DNA from: Neckera pumila
Lineage: Eukaryota; Streptophyta; Bryopsida; Hypnales; Neckeraceae
Length of the DNA stretch: 64,000 nt
Reading direction: 5' to 3'
Assembly: GCA_963969595.1 (NCBI GenBank)
Contig: OZ018415.1
Coordinates: forward strand, 9,176,001-9,240,000
In this document: positions 24,576-37,700 of the stretch, in pieces
Layout: each line of letters starts with the position of its first letter
Position numbering within the stretch: position 1 is the stretch's first letter
Position numbers and translations under genes: made by a program
The notes under the pieces: generated by a model
What the model was told of the DNA's origin: nothing
What the model saw: the letters and a program-made list of their open reading frames with translations, nothing else
The model's database searches: none

Positions 24576-26078
24576 TCACAAGATAAGTGGTTTTTGAAGC
24601 TATGTGAAATAGGTTCCAAATATTTTGGTTTCATTGAATTTAGTGCTCAATTTTGTAAACTAATGTGGCGGTCACCACCTAGTTGCCATCACCTTGTCAT
24701 AATGTGACAAATCTATGAGTCCAAAAAAATGTGAGAAAAGCACCCTGGTATGAACCTTAGGTGAGAGCGGGCCCAAGGTCTTGCCCAAGATCCTCCGCGC
24801 TTTGGAATGTAAATTTTGTTCTAGTGTAAAGAACCTTGCCTGTATTACGCCCTTCATCAAAAACAACATTTTCCCCTATAATTCTTCATCGGAAAATTCA
24901 ATGGTAATTTCTTTTTTTGGTAGAGTTGCAAAGTACTTGCCCTACATCCCAAAATAATTTCAAGAAATAATAGTGAATATTTTCTCTCTTAGTGGATTGC
25001 TTAAAATTGTTATGTCGCTAGGAAAACAATTACTTGGTCATTTAGGGGTTAATGAATGTTGTTTTGGTAGAAATATTTTTATAGAGTTGAACTTCTATAC
25101 TTGTTACTTGGATAAGAGTTAAAATCTCATATATGTTTTAAACTTTCACTTCTCTTTTATATTTTCAAAGAATAAATTTTGATGTAACATGATACTACTA
25201 ACTTCTTTCTGACATCCTGTGTAAATATACCTTGCCATCTGTTAGAATGGTCCAAAAGTTGATAAATTAGAATAAATATTATTTTTAATGGCCCAAAAGT
25301 TGATATGTTTTAAATGTATATTATTTATTATATGATAATGTTGTTACATGTTATTATGTGTCAGAAATCTTATACTCCCTACTTGTAATATGTATAGAGT
25401 TTCGACTAAGGTGGGTAGTTCCAAATGGGCCACTAATCCAAAATCCAAAATTGCACCATCTCTTTATGTGCATCTCCAAAATCAATATGCACCCATTTGA
25501 TAGAAATGATTCCAAAATTAAACTTCTACCAAAACAAAACTTTGACCCTTCATAACTTTCGCATTCAGTATCCAATGTTTGCATTCTTTGGTGCGTTGGA
25601 ACCTCCTTTCACTTGCCAATAAGAAAATTTGAGAAATTCGACCACTATTATAATAGTAAATACGCAAAGGAGCCAAAAAATGACGGTTTGGAGGTTATCC
25701 AACTTATGGTACCCAAAACACATAAAATATCTGTAATGGATATTTTGTTAAAATGGCAATATTCTTCCGCCATTTTTCCACCTAATTTTCATTTCAGACC
25801 ACATGGTCTACACCTACAACTGCCAAGTTTGTGGAATATTGCCATTCTAACGAAATATCCGTTCTGTCAAATCTAGATCGATGAACATCCCCGGCGCGGC
25901 TCGTTGTGGTATGTGAAATGATCAGTGGTCAGTTCTGTGCTATGGCCAGTGATGCTGGTGCACAGAATTGTGTATTTCACGCTCACGTTCCGAGAGTCTG
26001 GTAAACTCCTCATGGTGCACAATAGCATTCTTCTCGCTTCTAGAAATTTATGTATCAGATCAGCACTTTCGTTAAAAT
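24576..26078. other. intergenic, no gene recognised
   Basis: AT-rich. The paired frames at 25.35-25.58 kb are open on both strands and look accidental. At about 25912-25980 a short imperfect hairpin ('gtgaaat' with 'atttcac', 'ttctgtgc' with 'gcacagaa') lies just before the large palindrome. Confidence 0.4.
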
Positions 26079-27084
26079 GCAGGACGTTAAATCGTGCCAT
26101 CCTTTGTGGGCCCGGCTGTCAGAATGTCGGGCTGTCAAGACGGCACCCAACCAAGAGTGCAGGTAGCGCGGCGAAAAGTGCAGGACATAAGAGTGCAAAA
26201 TAGAAAAATGCAGGACATGACGTCCCGACGTCCGGCGGCGGGTTAGGCTTTTGGGTTTAGATAAACCATATTGTTTGTAAACCTTCCTATCACCTCATAT
26301 GTATATAAAGCCTTGTCTTTTGAATTCTAAACACAAATCACGAATGGATGGAGAAGCAAAGTGAGATAGATGTCCATTTCAAATGGACAATTTAACATCT
26401 TGCAAAGAAAAAAAAAAATTCAAAAAAACTTTTTCAAGTTCTATTAAAATAAGATTTTGGGGCACAATTCAAACAACATATTTCAAAGTGCATGAGGGAC
26501 ACATAAGCAACAGGGTGGCCCTCTAAATGAAACTTTTCATAATTCTAAAAAAGTTGAAGTGTCCATTCTATGCAGGACCTATATAATGATGAAATTTTCA
26601 TGAAGTATAAGGTTAGAGATGGACGTGGATGGAAATTTATGCGTCCCTCATGCACTTTGAAATATGTTGTTTGAATTGTGCCCCAAAAATCTTGTTTTAG
26701 TAGAACTTGAAAAAAGTTTTTTGAATTTTTTTTTTCTTTGCAAGATGTTAAATTGTCCATTTGAAATAGACATCTATCTCACTTTGCTTCTCCATCCATT
26801 TGTGATTTGTGTTTAGAATTCAAAAGACAAGGTTTTATATACATATGGGGTGGTAGGAAGGTTTACAAACAATATGGTTTATCTAAACCCCAAAACCTAA
26901 TCCGCTGCCCTAAACCCTAATCCGCCGCCGGACGTCGGGATGTCGTGTCCTGTATTTTCCTATTTTGCACTCTTATGTCCTGCACTTTCCGCCGCGCTAC
27001 CCGCATGCTTGGCTGGGCGCCGTCTTGACAGCCCGGCTTTCTGACAGCCGGGCCCACAAAGGATGGCACGATTTAACGTCCTGC
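26079..27084. mobile_element. 1 kb palindromic (foldback/MULE-like) element
   Basis: Arms 26079-26507 and 26637-27084 are reverse complements over nearly their whole length, separated by about 130 bases. Termini are GCAGGACGTTAAATCG and its complement. Inner landmarks such as 'caaagtgcatgagggac' and 'gcccggctgtcag' occur on both sides with few mismatches. 'TTAAAAT' occurs in direct orientation just outside both ends and may be what remains of a target-site duplication. There is no coding region. Long terminal inverted repeats are typical of Mutator-like or foldback elements. A transcript across it would form a long hairpin. Confidence 0.8.
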
Positions 27085-27295
27085 CATTAAAATGGGCAAT
27101 TTCATTAAAATGACGATATTTTTTTTTAAATGGCGTGAAAATAGTTCTCAACTTAATATCTTCTCGAAGCTTCGGCTGACTTTGTGTGTTCACAGTGCTG
27201 CCACGTGGTGTCTACTGTAGAGCTCTTATAATCTACGGGCACAGAAGAAATCTAAAATGCCCATCTATGGAATTTTTGAAGAATTCCATGTAAGG

Positions 27296-28274
27296 TAGAC
27301 AGACTCAATGCTGACCCTGTTATAATTCCGACCCCTATGTACCTAGGGAGTTCATTTTAGAATTAACCCCTAAGAGCCCAAGGCCTTTTCTACCTCAAAA
27401 AACATCCAAAACTGCCATTTCTAGAGCATTCATCAAAAAGTTTGAAAAATTGATTTTTGGGAATGTATCTTGTAGTTAACTTGTATTAGAATATGTGGTA
27501 AAAATTTCGTGAGGTTTGACCGTATAGATTGGGAGATATTTGCATTCAAAGTCTGTTTTTTTTTTTTTTTTCTATTGTGCCCGAAAATTTCAGATGCCTT
27601 TGATAGCCATTTGTTGAATTTTTTCCATTATAGACCTCCAATTTAAAAAAAATTCTTATGGGGAAACATGTTAGGCATGTGCATGCCAATTCCAAGGCAA
27701 TCCAAGACAATACCAATATTCAAAAAAATTAAAATTTGCCACTATGTCCCAAGAAATGACAATACACTAGGCCATTTTCAAATAATTTTTCCCATCACAC
27801 ATTTTTTGATCTAGAAAATCAAAATGGTGGATTGAAAGATGCATTTGTACTTCAGAAGTAGAAGAAAAAAAATTGGAAAAATGTCAAAATCTACAAGCTC
27901 CTAAAGCCTAATGTGACCTCCCAATAGGCACAACAATAGCCTCTCTTGCTACATCTCCTCTCTTGCCACCTGTGCTGCCCCATAGGAGTCAAAGGTAGGG
28001 GCTACAGATTCCTAAACTGAAATTTTTCTTCAAATGCTCATAACTTTTGGAGGGTAAGTCGAAATTTGATGAAATTTATCTAACCGCGAAGCTAATGTGA
28101 TTTCCTATCTCCCAAAAAAGTTTCAAAAAATCATGTGAAAAAATTGAGGTCACATGAGCTTGCCCAAAGTACCAAATAACCCTCGCATTGACACTTGGGC
28201 TTTTAGGGGTTAAAATGAACTCCCTCGGAATATAGGGGTTGAAATTGTTAAAGGGTCAGGACTGGGTCTGTCTA
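27296..28274 (+). mobile_element. family-1 repeat, copy B with ~85 bp terminal inverted repeats
   Basis: Best preserved ends of the family. From 27296 the sequence runs TAGACAGAC, then CTGACCCT, GGGAGTTCATTTTA and TTAACCCCTAAGAGCCCAAG. The right end (about 28190-28274) is the imperfect reverse complement of the same series. Internal sequence shares 'gtggtaaaaatttcgtgag' and 'gaagctaatgtgatttc' with copies A and C, while the central part differs. Non-coding. The structure fits a non-autonomous DNA transposon; I could not define a target-site duplication. Confidence 0.75.
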
Positions 28275-29273
28275 CTTTAGTCAATGTCTAGTCATAATAG
28301 AGTAGGATACATTAGAAAACACGAGCCGAAAATGGAATTCAATTAGACACAAGAAGACATGATTTGTCCAATTTCCATTTTGGATTTCTCTTGTTGGCTT
28401 CTTCACTGAGTCTATATAGTGTGGTAGTTGGTCTTCTTCCACTATCATAAGTTTGAATAAGTAAAAAGCTTGTTGTTTTGAAATATCAAATCACCCCTCT
28501 TTGAATTGTCCATTCAAAATGACATTGGCTGTACATGTTTAAATTCTTCCAATTGTCCTTTCTTTGCCAGGGCCAATCTTAAATTGGATCAGCCTTCAAA
28601 TGGATTGCGTCCCTCCAAAGTACCATGAATACCACTCCCCTTAGGCATCCATGGTCTTCTCTCCCTTTGCCACCGTCTTCGAGAAGTTTGCCTTCAATAG
28701 AATACTCACCAACCTTGGGTGGTATTAATGGTACCGAAATCATGTTGTCTATTGCCAAGTACAAAAATGAAAGGCTGGACACTGGTGATTTGATCACAAG
28801 GTGGAGCTCTTTGGAATATCATGCGATGTACGTATTTTATTATCAAACTCAATACTTAGCATGGCAAAGTTGGATTGCTAACTGATTCAAACTCTTATCC
28901 GAGTTTGTAACTTGAGGAAGGGAAATTCTAAATAATGGTGCCAATTTTGCCAATTCTTGTGACATGCATCTGCATCTAGTTCTAAAAACTGGTATACTGT
29001 AGATGCACGTGTCTTGAAAATTGCCAAAGTCGTGAAATGCGGGATTGCGCCAATTTTTAACGAAGTTGGTTTTTTAGGACTTGGGATCATGCACCAATGC
29101 GAGGTCTTTGAGATCAACAATTTTTTGGTAAAGGCCTGACTAGAATTTGGAGAGTTTAAGGATACTCTTGTATTTGAATATTCGATTGGAGTACCAAGCT
29201 AACGCTGTACTTGTTGTACACCCAGGGGGGCAACTCAATTATAATAGGCAGTGCTGTGCTGCATAATAAGTCA
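28275..29273. other. intergenic, no gene recognised
   Basis: An open frame of 86 codons at 28625-28885 (plus) is Pro/Ser-rich at its start and opposed by another open frame. It has no family resemblance and no splice context. Nothing else could be supported. Confidence 0.4.
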
Positions 29274-30067
29274 ATTTAGACTTGTTTATTCATTTACAAT
29301 AACTAATAATGAATGAAGGTTCTTATTATATGCCCTTATTCTTGTTGTCACATTGGGCAAGTTAGAATCATTGAATGTCCTGGACGGGCGGATACATTAG
29401 ACGATTTAGACAAATTGGGCGGACAATGTGACCATCTTAAAGTAGTCACATTAGGCAAGTTAGGGTCATTGGACGTCCCAGACAAGCGGACAAATCGGAC
29501 AATTTGGACGGACAGTCCATCCAATGTGACAACTATGGCCTTTATTGCATTAAAAAATTTATAATAAGTTCTAAAATTCAAGGACCTCCTTGTCCTTACA
29601 CCCTTGCATAATAAAATGCCTTATTTTTCACTTATTATATATTTTATCTAACTATAAATATACATTTTTAATATCCCAAATAAATGTTCTAAAAGCTCTC
29701 AATGTCTTCTTTCCAATGAGATATATATCAACATAGTCATAAGTGATTAAGTCATAATATTTTGTAAAATAAGACATAATAAACTTTCATTTAATAATGG
29801 AAGTCGCTCCCCCGGGGTTATACGTATTCTCAAAGATTTTCCACCAAATTGAATACTTGCATACTTGAGTTCATAGAACATAATCAAAATTGTGCATCCA
29901 GAGTACATTGCAATCAAGAAAGGTTCTGTAGCTGAACACAAGGTATTCTTTTGTACTCAATAACCTTGAGTCAAGTACTTGAGATAATGGGACAATAATT
30001 AATTTTTGCTTCTTGGTAGGCTCAAGCTAGATGAATTGGATATAGTTTTATCAGCTAATAGAAATCA
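29274..30067 (+). repeat. direct repeat P, copy 1 (outer part of tandem duplication)
   Basis: Nearly identical in direct orientation to about 33118-33907. It contains two tandem units of about 98 bases (29349-29446 and 29447-29530), each starting 'gtcacatt(g/a)ggcaagttag' and including 'gacaatgtgac' or similar. It also holds a shared segment with 'gctcccccggggttatacgt'. Non-coding. It sits downstream of the partial zinc-finger copy, as P' sits downstream of the full gene, so P and Q together look like one duplicated block. Confidence 0.85.
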
Positions 30068-30214
30068 GAGTTGTCATATCGGACAAAATCGGACGAATCG
30101 GACGGAATCAGGATTGACTGGCTGCAAACTTTGGAGGTCAATAACTTTTTCAAAAATTATCCAAATTGGACATATGAGATATTTTTTAGCAACTACAGTT
30201 TCTGTAGATGATGC

Positions 30215-32655
30215 ACACTTCAACGTCCAGATGATGTTCAAAGTGCTTCAGTGATGATGAAATTGAGATAAATAGTTTTTTACACATTCAAAGACATAAG
30301 CAAAAATAATCCAAAATTCAAAAAAAGAACTTGGCCAGTAAAGGATTAAGATCCTGTTTGTTCATGGCACGACATCAAGGTTCATGTTGTGAGTTTCACT
30401 CTAAGGAGATTTAGGACTATTACTCTGAAAAGAAAAGTTAGGCGAAATTTGAAAAATTGCTCATTTACTTTCTAATTTTGCCATGACCCGATAAAACGAT
30501 GACTTAGGTTCAAGTTTCAGGATCTAGTAGTCTCTAAAAGATACGGTGCATCCGTGAGTTCCTTTAGAGTTACAAATTATCTATAAAGTTTAATAGTATT
30601 CTATGCGTCGCATAACACTTTGTTTTGTAAATATCATGACCCCTGGAAGCTCATGCGTTGCTAGCGACTTTCAAGAGCAGTTCCTAAAACAATAAACGAA
30701 ACCAGATCATTGCGCTACTAACAAGTGTTTACATTTTGTTGATTAACTTAGATCATTCATGTCATCTTTACTTTTCAAATCTGTTGTTGCTAATCTAGAT
30801 GTAGATGCAGAAGAAGACAAATTAATGATCTGCAACTAACCAAGCAAAGTCTCTTCATTTCTAAAACATGGCAGGGATTCCTAGTTCCACGTCCTATACG
30901 GCAATTTGTACATGTCTTTCAGTTTGGAGCTTCAATTGCTCAAAGATTCAATGATTACAGACCTGCCGCAAACACACTCAGTTTATCGTCGATGGTCTTT
31001 AGCCCGGCTTTACGAACTTATGATTACATTGATCTCAGATTGATTTTGGTTGACAAATTACCAGAGTTGCTCCGAGGCGCATAGGAAGTCTGCGGCACTC
31101 CCCCTGGAACATGAGGAGGTCTTGGAGCATTATCCAACTGATTGTAATTAACATATGAACCTCCATGTTGAGGCTGCGACTGGTAGTTGCTAGCTTGGGC
31201 CGTTTGCTGGTGGTTTCCGTAATTGGTGTTCATTTGTGAAGCTCCAACGAACTGTTGTTGATTGGAGTTTTGATATACTTGTCTTTGAAGTCCGCTGCCC
31301 ATGTTCCCCATCATGGAAACATTAGCCATTTGGGTTCCTCCACCCTGGTAATGAATTCCACAATTACCTTCTGGCCTGCATTGAATTCCCCACCCGGGCA
31401 TTTATTGTCAATCACACGGAGTATTCATAAAAGAAAGAAATTCAAAATTCTACATTCTAAAATCTAGACACAATGTTTTGATTCTGTTGACAAAAAGGAG
31501 ATGATGTAGCTCTAGACTGAGTAATGAAACGCACTGGTAGTAGGACGGGCCGGCAGCTCCACTTGGGTACCCTAAAGTAAAGTTTTGGGCTTTGGTGTGA
31601 ATAAGAATTTCAGCTTTTTGTAAATCCTCCTTCTCCCTCTCTGAAATTTTTCACAAGACAGTCTGTTGGACTTGCATAAAAAGAAGCTAGAATACAATAT
31701 CTTTCACACTATTATTACAAAGTATGAAAGCAAAAGACATTTGCGACTAATACAAAAATTTCATAGAGAGTTGGACTGACTTGACTAACTGCCCAAATAA
31801 TGTACAACCCCAAAAGCGGATAAACATCAGTGTCAGAAATACAATTCAAAGAGATCTATTTTGATTTATAAAAAGGATAGCAGCCAAATACCTCCCCTAT
31901 GACGATTCATGTGTTCGCCCAATGCTTGAGGACTCCCAAATATTTGTTTGCAGAAGCGGCATAAGGGAGGTGGTTTGGGACCTTCGCCATCTTTCTTCTT
32001 GCGTTTGGGACGTGGTGGTGGTGTAGCATTGCTATCATCTATTTCATTCATTCAATAACACAAATTTTAAATATGATGTGAGTACAAGTTCTGTACACTA
32101 CTTGTAAGACTATTGTAGTTTAGAAACTTTAAATACTGGTCATGAGAAGACACCTTAATCAAATAGAGTTAATTGTAAAGTGTGCGTAATGCGGGATCAA
32201 GAGCCGGAGTTCAAGAAAAACACAAGACCAAATTTGCTAGATCGGAGCACCAAAACTCATATCTGATAGAGTTTGGTGTCTTGTTTCTTTTGTACTATTC
32301 TTAGTTAAACCTTCCTCTGACACCTGGTGAGACCCAGCTACAAACATAGGACGACTTTACAATTAACTCTAATAAACTGTGAAAATTCAATCAGGAAATA
32401 GCAGTGACAACTACATGGGGTATTACCACAACTAAAGGAAATAGAGTCTTTGTGGAAACCAAATTTTTGGTGAGAACCACCAGTTAGTTCACTAAGTTAG
32501 CAGGCGGAATTTGGAAGAAAAAGAAAACAGTTGCAATTTGAAAACATCATAAATGACCGGGTGATCAAAAGAATCTGTAAATCTTCCATTTGCAGTAACA
32601 TTTATAGATCTATATTAACTGCAATAAAGCTTCAAAAAACATTAAAAAAAATTGA
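30215..32655. repeat. direct repeat Q, copy 1 (exons 2-4 of zinc-finger gene)
   Basis: Matches about 35930-38325 in direct orientation with high identity through exons and introns. A stretch of about 50 bases near 32168-32220 is present only here. The match stops a few tens of bases before exon 1 of the full gene. Between P and Q this copy has about 150 private bases where the full locus has about 2.0 kb containing exons 5 and 6. Confidence 0.88.
31062..32038 (-). pseudogene. partial zinc-finger gene copy, exons 2-4 only
   Basis: Equivalent exons: 32038-31892 (147 bases, finger), 31571-31535 (37) and 31375-31062 (314), the same sizes and phases as in the full gene at 34721-38517. Splice borders are intact and the frames open, but exons 1, 5 and 6 are absent, so the membrane segment and the C-terminal third are missing. 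In the finger the conserved QALGGH core reads QALGEH because one GGA codon is GAA. Exon 4 has a few substitutions (VSMM for VSIM, QQFV for QQFA). It could be transcribed only with new flanking exons. If spliced past Ser of SNSG, the frame runs on to NLSTKINLRSM and stops at 31024. Most likely a dead fragment. Confidence 0.8.
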
Positions 32656-33117
32656 AAAACATGATTTGAGAAGACTTCATGGTAAAGAGATTTCACCAAA
32701 AAAATGATCCTAAAACCATCTTCAATGTTCGGAATTGCATGCGCAAGAGAGCCCTCTTTGCATAGACGTAGAAGATATAAAATAAAATATTTTTTAAAGC
32801 CCCTTGGTAGAAATATGAGTTCCTACTATAGAAATAGACCATAGGAATTTCAGCTCCAAATCATTAAATTTGGAGACTCCTTACGTAGTAAAAAACCTAA
32901 AACTCAAATCATGACAAATTAGTTTAAATTATTTTTAAATATCAAATAATTTTTGAATTTTTTTGAAAAATATGAAATATGATTAAACTCATAAAAAGAA
33001 TCTCCACTAAAAATTTCAAGTTCGTACCTGTCATGCTTCAAAAGTTATTGCAAAATGAAGCTTCGATATTGCGTTTGTGACAATGTTCCAGTACAGGTCA
33101 TTCATGCAATCACCCAT
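32656..33117. other. spacer between duplicated blocks, AT-rich
   Basis: Private sequence between the end of block Q and the start of P'. It is AT-rich with no reading frame worth noting. It probably contains the duplication junction. Confidence 0.45.
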
Positions 33118-33907
33118 TTAGACTTGCTTATTCATTTACAATAACTAATAATGAATGAAGGTTCTTATTATGTGCCCTTATCCTTGTTGTCACATTGGGC
33201 AAGTTAGAATCATTGAATGTCCTGGACGGGCGGATACATTAGACGATTTAGACAGATTGGGCGGACAATGTGACCATCTTAAAGTAGTCACATTAGGCAA
33301 GTTAGGGTCATTGGATGTTTCAGACAAGCGGACAAATCAGACAGTTTAGATGGATAGTCCATCCAATGTGACAACTATGGCCTTTATTGCATTAAAAAAT
33401 TTATAATAAGTTCTAAAATTCAAGGACCTTCTTGTCCTCAGACCCCTGCATAATAAAATGCCTTATTTTTCACTTATTATATATTTTATCTAATTATATA
33501 TATTCCTTTTTTATATCCCAAATACATATTCTAAAAGCTCTCAATGTCTTCTTTCCAATGAGATATATATCAACATAGTCATAAGTGATTAAGTCATAAT
33601 ATTTTGTAAAATAAGACATAATAAATCTCCATTTAATAAATGGAAGTCGCTCCCCCGGGGTTATACGTATTCTCAAAGATTTTCCACCAAATTGAATACT
33701 TGCATACTTGAGTTCATAGAACATAATCAAAATTGTGCATCCAGAGTATGTTGCAATCAAGAAAGGTTCTGTAGCTGAACACAAGGTATTCTTTCGTACT
33801 AATAACCTTGAGTCAAGTACTTGAGATAATGGGACGATAACTAATTTTTGCTTCTTGTTAGGTTCAAGTTAGATGAACTGGATATGGTTTTATCAGCTAA
33901 TAGAAAT
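33118..33907 (+). repeat. direct repeat P', copy 2
   Basis: Second copy of block P, with the same two ~98-base tandem units and the same 'gctcccccggggttatacgt' segment. It lies downstream (3') of the full-length zinc-finger gene on the minus strand, matching the position of P relative to the partial copy. Confidence 0.85.
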
Positions 33908-34720
33908 GCTCATTGTTAAGCAAGATACTCAACTGTCCCTGTGAGGATTTTGTAGTCCTCTAGAGAACAGTTATAGATTTTGGAACCGCCCAAAGTAATG
34001 GAATATCGCCAACTCAACGATTTTGAAACTGTTTCATGAGTCTGTTTGTTCAAGACCTATCACCAAAGTTTAAAATATATGAATACACTTGATTTTGTAG
34101 ATATGAATGAATTTTCTCTTCTTGCAAGTTTCAGGAAACAAACCAAAAAAGAAATGCAAATTCAGAAAATTGACTACTCAAGAAGAATTCCAATCTATTT
34201 CATTGTGTGCAAACCAATTGGAAACATTGATCTATATTTCATTTAGCAAAAACGTTTAGACCTTTGTGAAGATATATGTCACAATTTCTGCCTTGAGGAA
34301 TATTGCCAATTCAACGAAATTGACGTTATGATTAAAGACATCTGGCCTTTCATCTTATTCATCTTCCCGTGCTTCAAACAAAATCTCTGATCAATAAATC
34401 AATAGAAAATGAATGAAAATAAAAGAAATTTTGGGAGGAATGTCGCATACAGTTTAGTCAAAAGGTATTCCAAAAATTAAAAGAGACATCTCCGTTAGAG
34501 ATATGAAAGGGACATTCAACCCGCAGATTGGCCCAAATCACGTTAATACTATCACTTTCTAGCTTCTGTGAAACTTTGATGCAAGCAACAAATTACCTAT
34601 CTCGGCTATTTTCACAGAAACCAGTGCAGCAACATTCATCACCAAGAGCGGCCAACATACTGGCATCATGAAGACTGATTAATCTTTTTTTCTGAGCAAT
34701 CTGCCTAGTACTTGATAATT

Positions 34721-37700
34721 TCAAATGTGGGATCTGGCGTCAGCAGACCTGCCAGTGGAAACACCACCGCCATGTCCGGACTCCGTCACTGCAATGGTAC
34801 TCAGATCCGGACCTCCGATTCCAAACTCATCTCCCTCATGCGCATCTTCGAAGTTCAACATCCCCACACCTGCAACGTTCCAAGCTTTCCCGAAATTTAG
34901 TCGCATTTCTACTAATAAATCGACTTTTTCCAAAGCTACAAACATAGAGAGAGTTCATTATATTTAAAATATAATTCGTAATTACATCATAATTTGGCGA
35001 GCTTGATAGATTCCAAGAGACAAAAGGAAAGAGGCAATACAAGATGGCGACTCTCCAAATGTGGCTTTAGAAAGGCTCAAGAACAACGAGTTTCTAGGTT
35101 AGTTTCTGCAGGTTTTGAATCTTTAGACTCTTTTGGAGGAGAAAAACGGTCACTCACCTGCATGGTGATCAGATCAACAAAATTCACTAGTACAAGCCAT
35201 GCCATATACGGACTCTCAAAGACCCAGACCCTTACTTAAGTATCTCATTGTTGAATATAAAAGTTTGAACGCTTAAAATTAATCACATGAGCAAGTGGTT
35301 TCCAGTTTTGAAGCAAAGAATTGAAGACGAGTTTTCACCTGAGGCATGATACTGATTCTCCATTCCAACAGTAGCATTATACTGGTCACTCTGAACCTGA
35401 ATAGTCCCATGGACACTTGCGCCGGCATACGAAGTTTGGCTGCTGTAATGATCTCGTTGCGATCCTTGGTCGTACTCGGACGTTGCTGGAACACTGTCGT
35501 GGAAATGGGATAGATTTAGTGGGCGGAGTCCTGTCGAGTATCCGGATGAAGGCCCTTGGATTACTATATTTCCATTCTGATCGACAAACTGAGCGGCTAC
35601 GGCTTGGTTAGCGGTAGACTGACGCAGCCCGGCAATTGAATTGCTCAGTGCCGGGGTTCCGAGACTGGCAATGTTGTCGACGGTGGGCATATTAGCTCCT
35701 CCTGCAGCTTGACTCAAATTATGACCAGTGAAACCAGAGTTGCTTTGATGGGATCCAACCCGAGTAGAGGAGCCTCCATGTGGTAGCGCGTATGGTCTTA
35801 CGTTTCCCTGGGCTTGGTATTGTCCTGCAGCAGGCCCTGCCAACCTTTTCAAGTGAGTTTGTGACTTTGAGAGAGAGAGAAATTAATTAGCTTGGGTCTC
35901 TTTTGGAGGACAGAATCCATTGGACCCCAAAGCACACTTCAACGTCCAGATGATGTTCAAAGTGCTTCAATTCAGTGATGATAAAATTGAGATAAATAAT
36001 AATTTTACACATTCAAAGACATAAGCAAAAATAATCCAAAATTCAAAGATGGACATGGCCGGTAAAGGATTAAGATCCTGTTTGTTCATGGCACGACATC
36101 AAGGTTCATGTTGTGAGTTTCACTCTAAGGAGATTTAGGACTATTACTCTGAAAAGAAAAGTTAGGCGAAATTAGAAATTTGCTCATGTACTTCCTAATT
36201 TTGCCATGACCCGATTAAACGATGAAGGTTCAAGTTTCAGGATAGTAGTTTCTAAAAGATACGGTGCATCCGTGAGTTCCTCTAGAGTTACAAATTATCT
36301 ATAAAGTTTAATAGTATTCTATGCGTCGCATAACACTTTGTTTTGTAAATATCATGACCCCTGGAAGCTCATGCGTTGCTAGCGACTTTCAAGAGAAGTT
36401 CCTAAAACAATAAACGAAACTAGATCATTGCGCCACTAACAAGTGTTTACATTATGCTGATTAACTTACATCGTTCATTTCATCTTTACTTTTCAAATCT
36501 GTTGTTGCTAGTCTAGATGTAGATGCAGAAGAAGACAAATTAATGATCTGCAACTAACCAAGCAAAGTCACTTCATTTCTAAATCAAGGCTGGGATTTCT
36601 AATTCCACGTCCTATAAGGCAATTAATTTGTACATGTCCTTCAGTTTGGAGCTTCAATTGCTCAAAGATTCAATGATCACAGACCTGCCGCAAACACACT
36701 CAGTTTGTCGTCGATGGTCTTTAGCCCGGCTTTACGAACTTATGATTACATCGATCTCAGATTGATTTTGGTTGACAAATTACCAGAGTTGCTCCGAGGC
36801 GCGTAGGAAGTCTGCAGCACTCCCCCTGGAACATGAGGAGGTCTTGGAGCATTATCCAACTGATTGTAATTAACATATGAACCTCCATGTTGAGGCTGCG
36901 ACTGGTAGTTGCTAGCTTGGGCCGTTTGCTGGTGGTTTCCGTAATTGGTGTTCATTTGTGAAGCTCCAGCGAACTGTTGTTGATTGGAGTTTTGATATAC
37001 TTGTCTTTGAAGTCCGCTGCCCATGTTCCCCATTATGGAAACATTAGCCATTTGGGTTCCTCCACCCTGGTAATGAATTCCACAATTACCTTCTGGCCTG
37101 CATTGAATTCCCCACCCGGGCATCTATTGTCAATCACATGGAGTATTCTTAAAAGAAAGAAATTCAAAATTCTACATTCTAAAATCTAGACACAATATTT
37201 TGATTCTGTTGACAAAAAGGAGATGATGTAGCTCTAGACTGAGTAATGAAACGCACTGGTAGTAGGACGGGCCGGCAGCTCCACTTGGGTACCCTAAAGT
37301 AAAGTTTTGGGCTTTGGTGTGAATAAGAATTTCAGCTTTTTGTAAATCCTCCTTCTCCCTCTCTGAAATTTTTCACAAGACAGTTTGTTGGACTTGCATA
37401 AAAAGAAGCTAGAATACAATATCTTTCACACTATTATTACAAAGTATGAAAGCAAAAAACATTTGCGACTAATACAAAAAATTCATAGAGAGTTGGACTG
37501 ACTTGACTAACTGCCCAAATAATGTACAACCCCAAAAGCGGATAAACATCAGTGTCAGAAATACAATTCAAAGAGATCTATTTTGATTTATAAAAAGGAT
37601 AGCAGCCAAATACCTCCCCTATGACGATTCATGTGTCCGCCCAATGCTTGAGGACTCCCAAATATTTGTTTGCAGAAGCGGCATAAGGGAGGTGGTTTGG

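Noticed and set aside
26908..26926. CCCTAAACCCTAA in the right arm of the palindrome
   Set aside because: Two units only, within an element arm; more likely a chance or telo-box-like match.
28625..28885. 86-codon plus-strand open frame
   Set aside because: Opposed by an overlapping open frame and without family resemblance.
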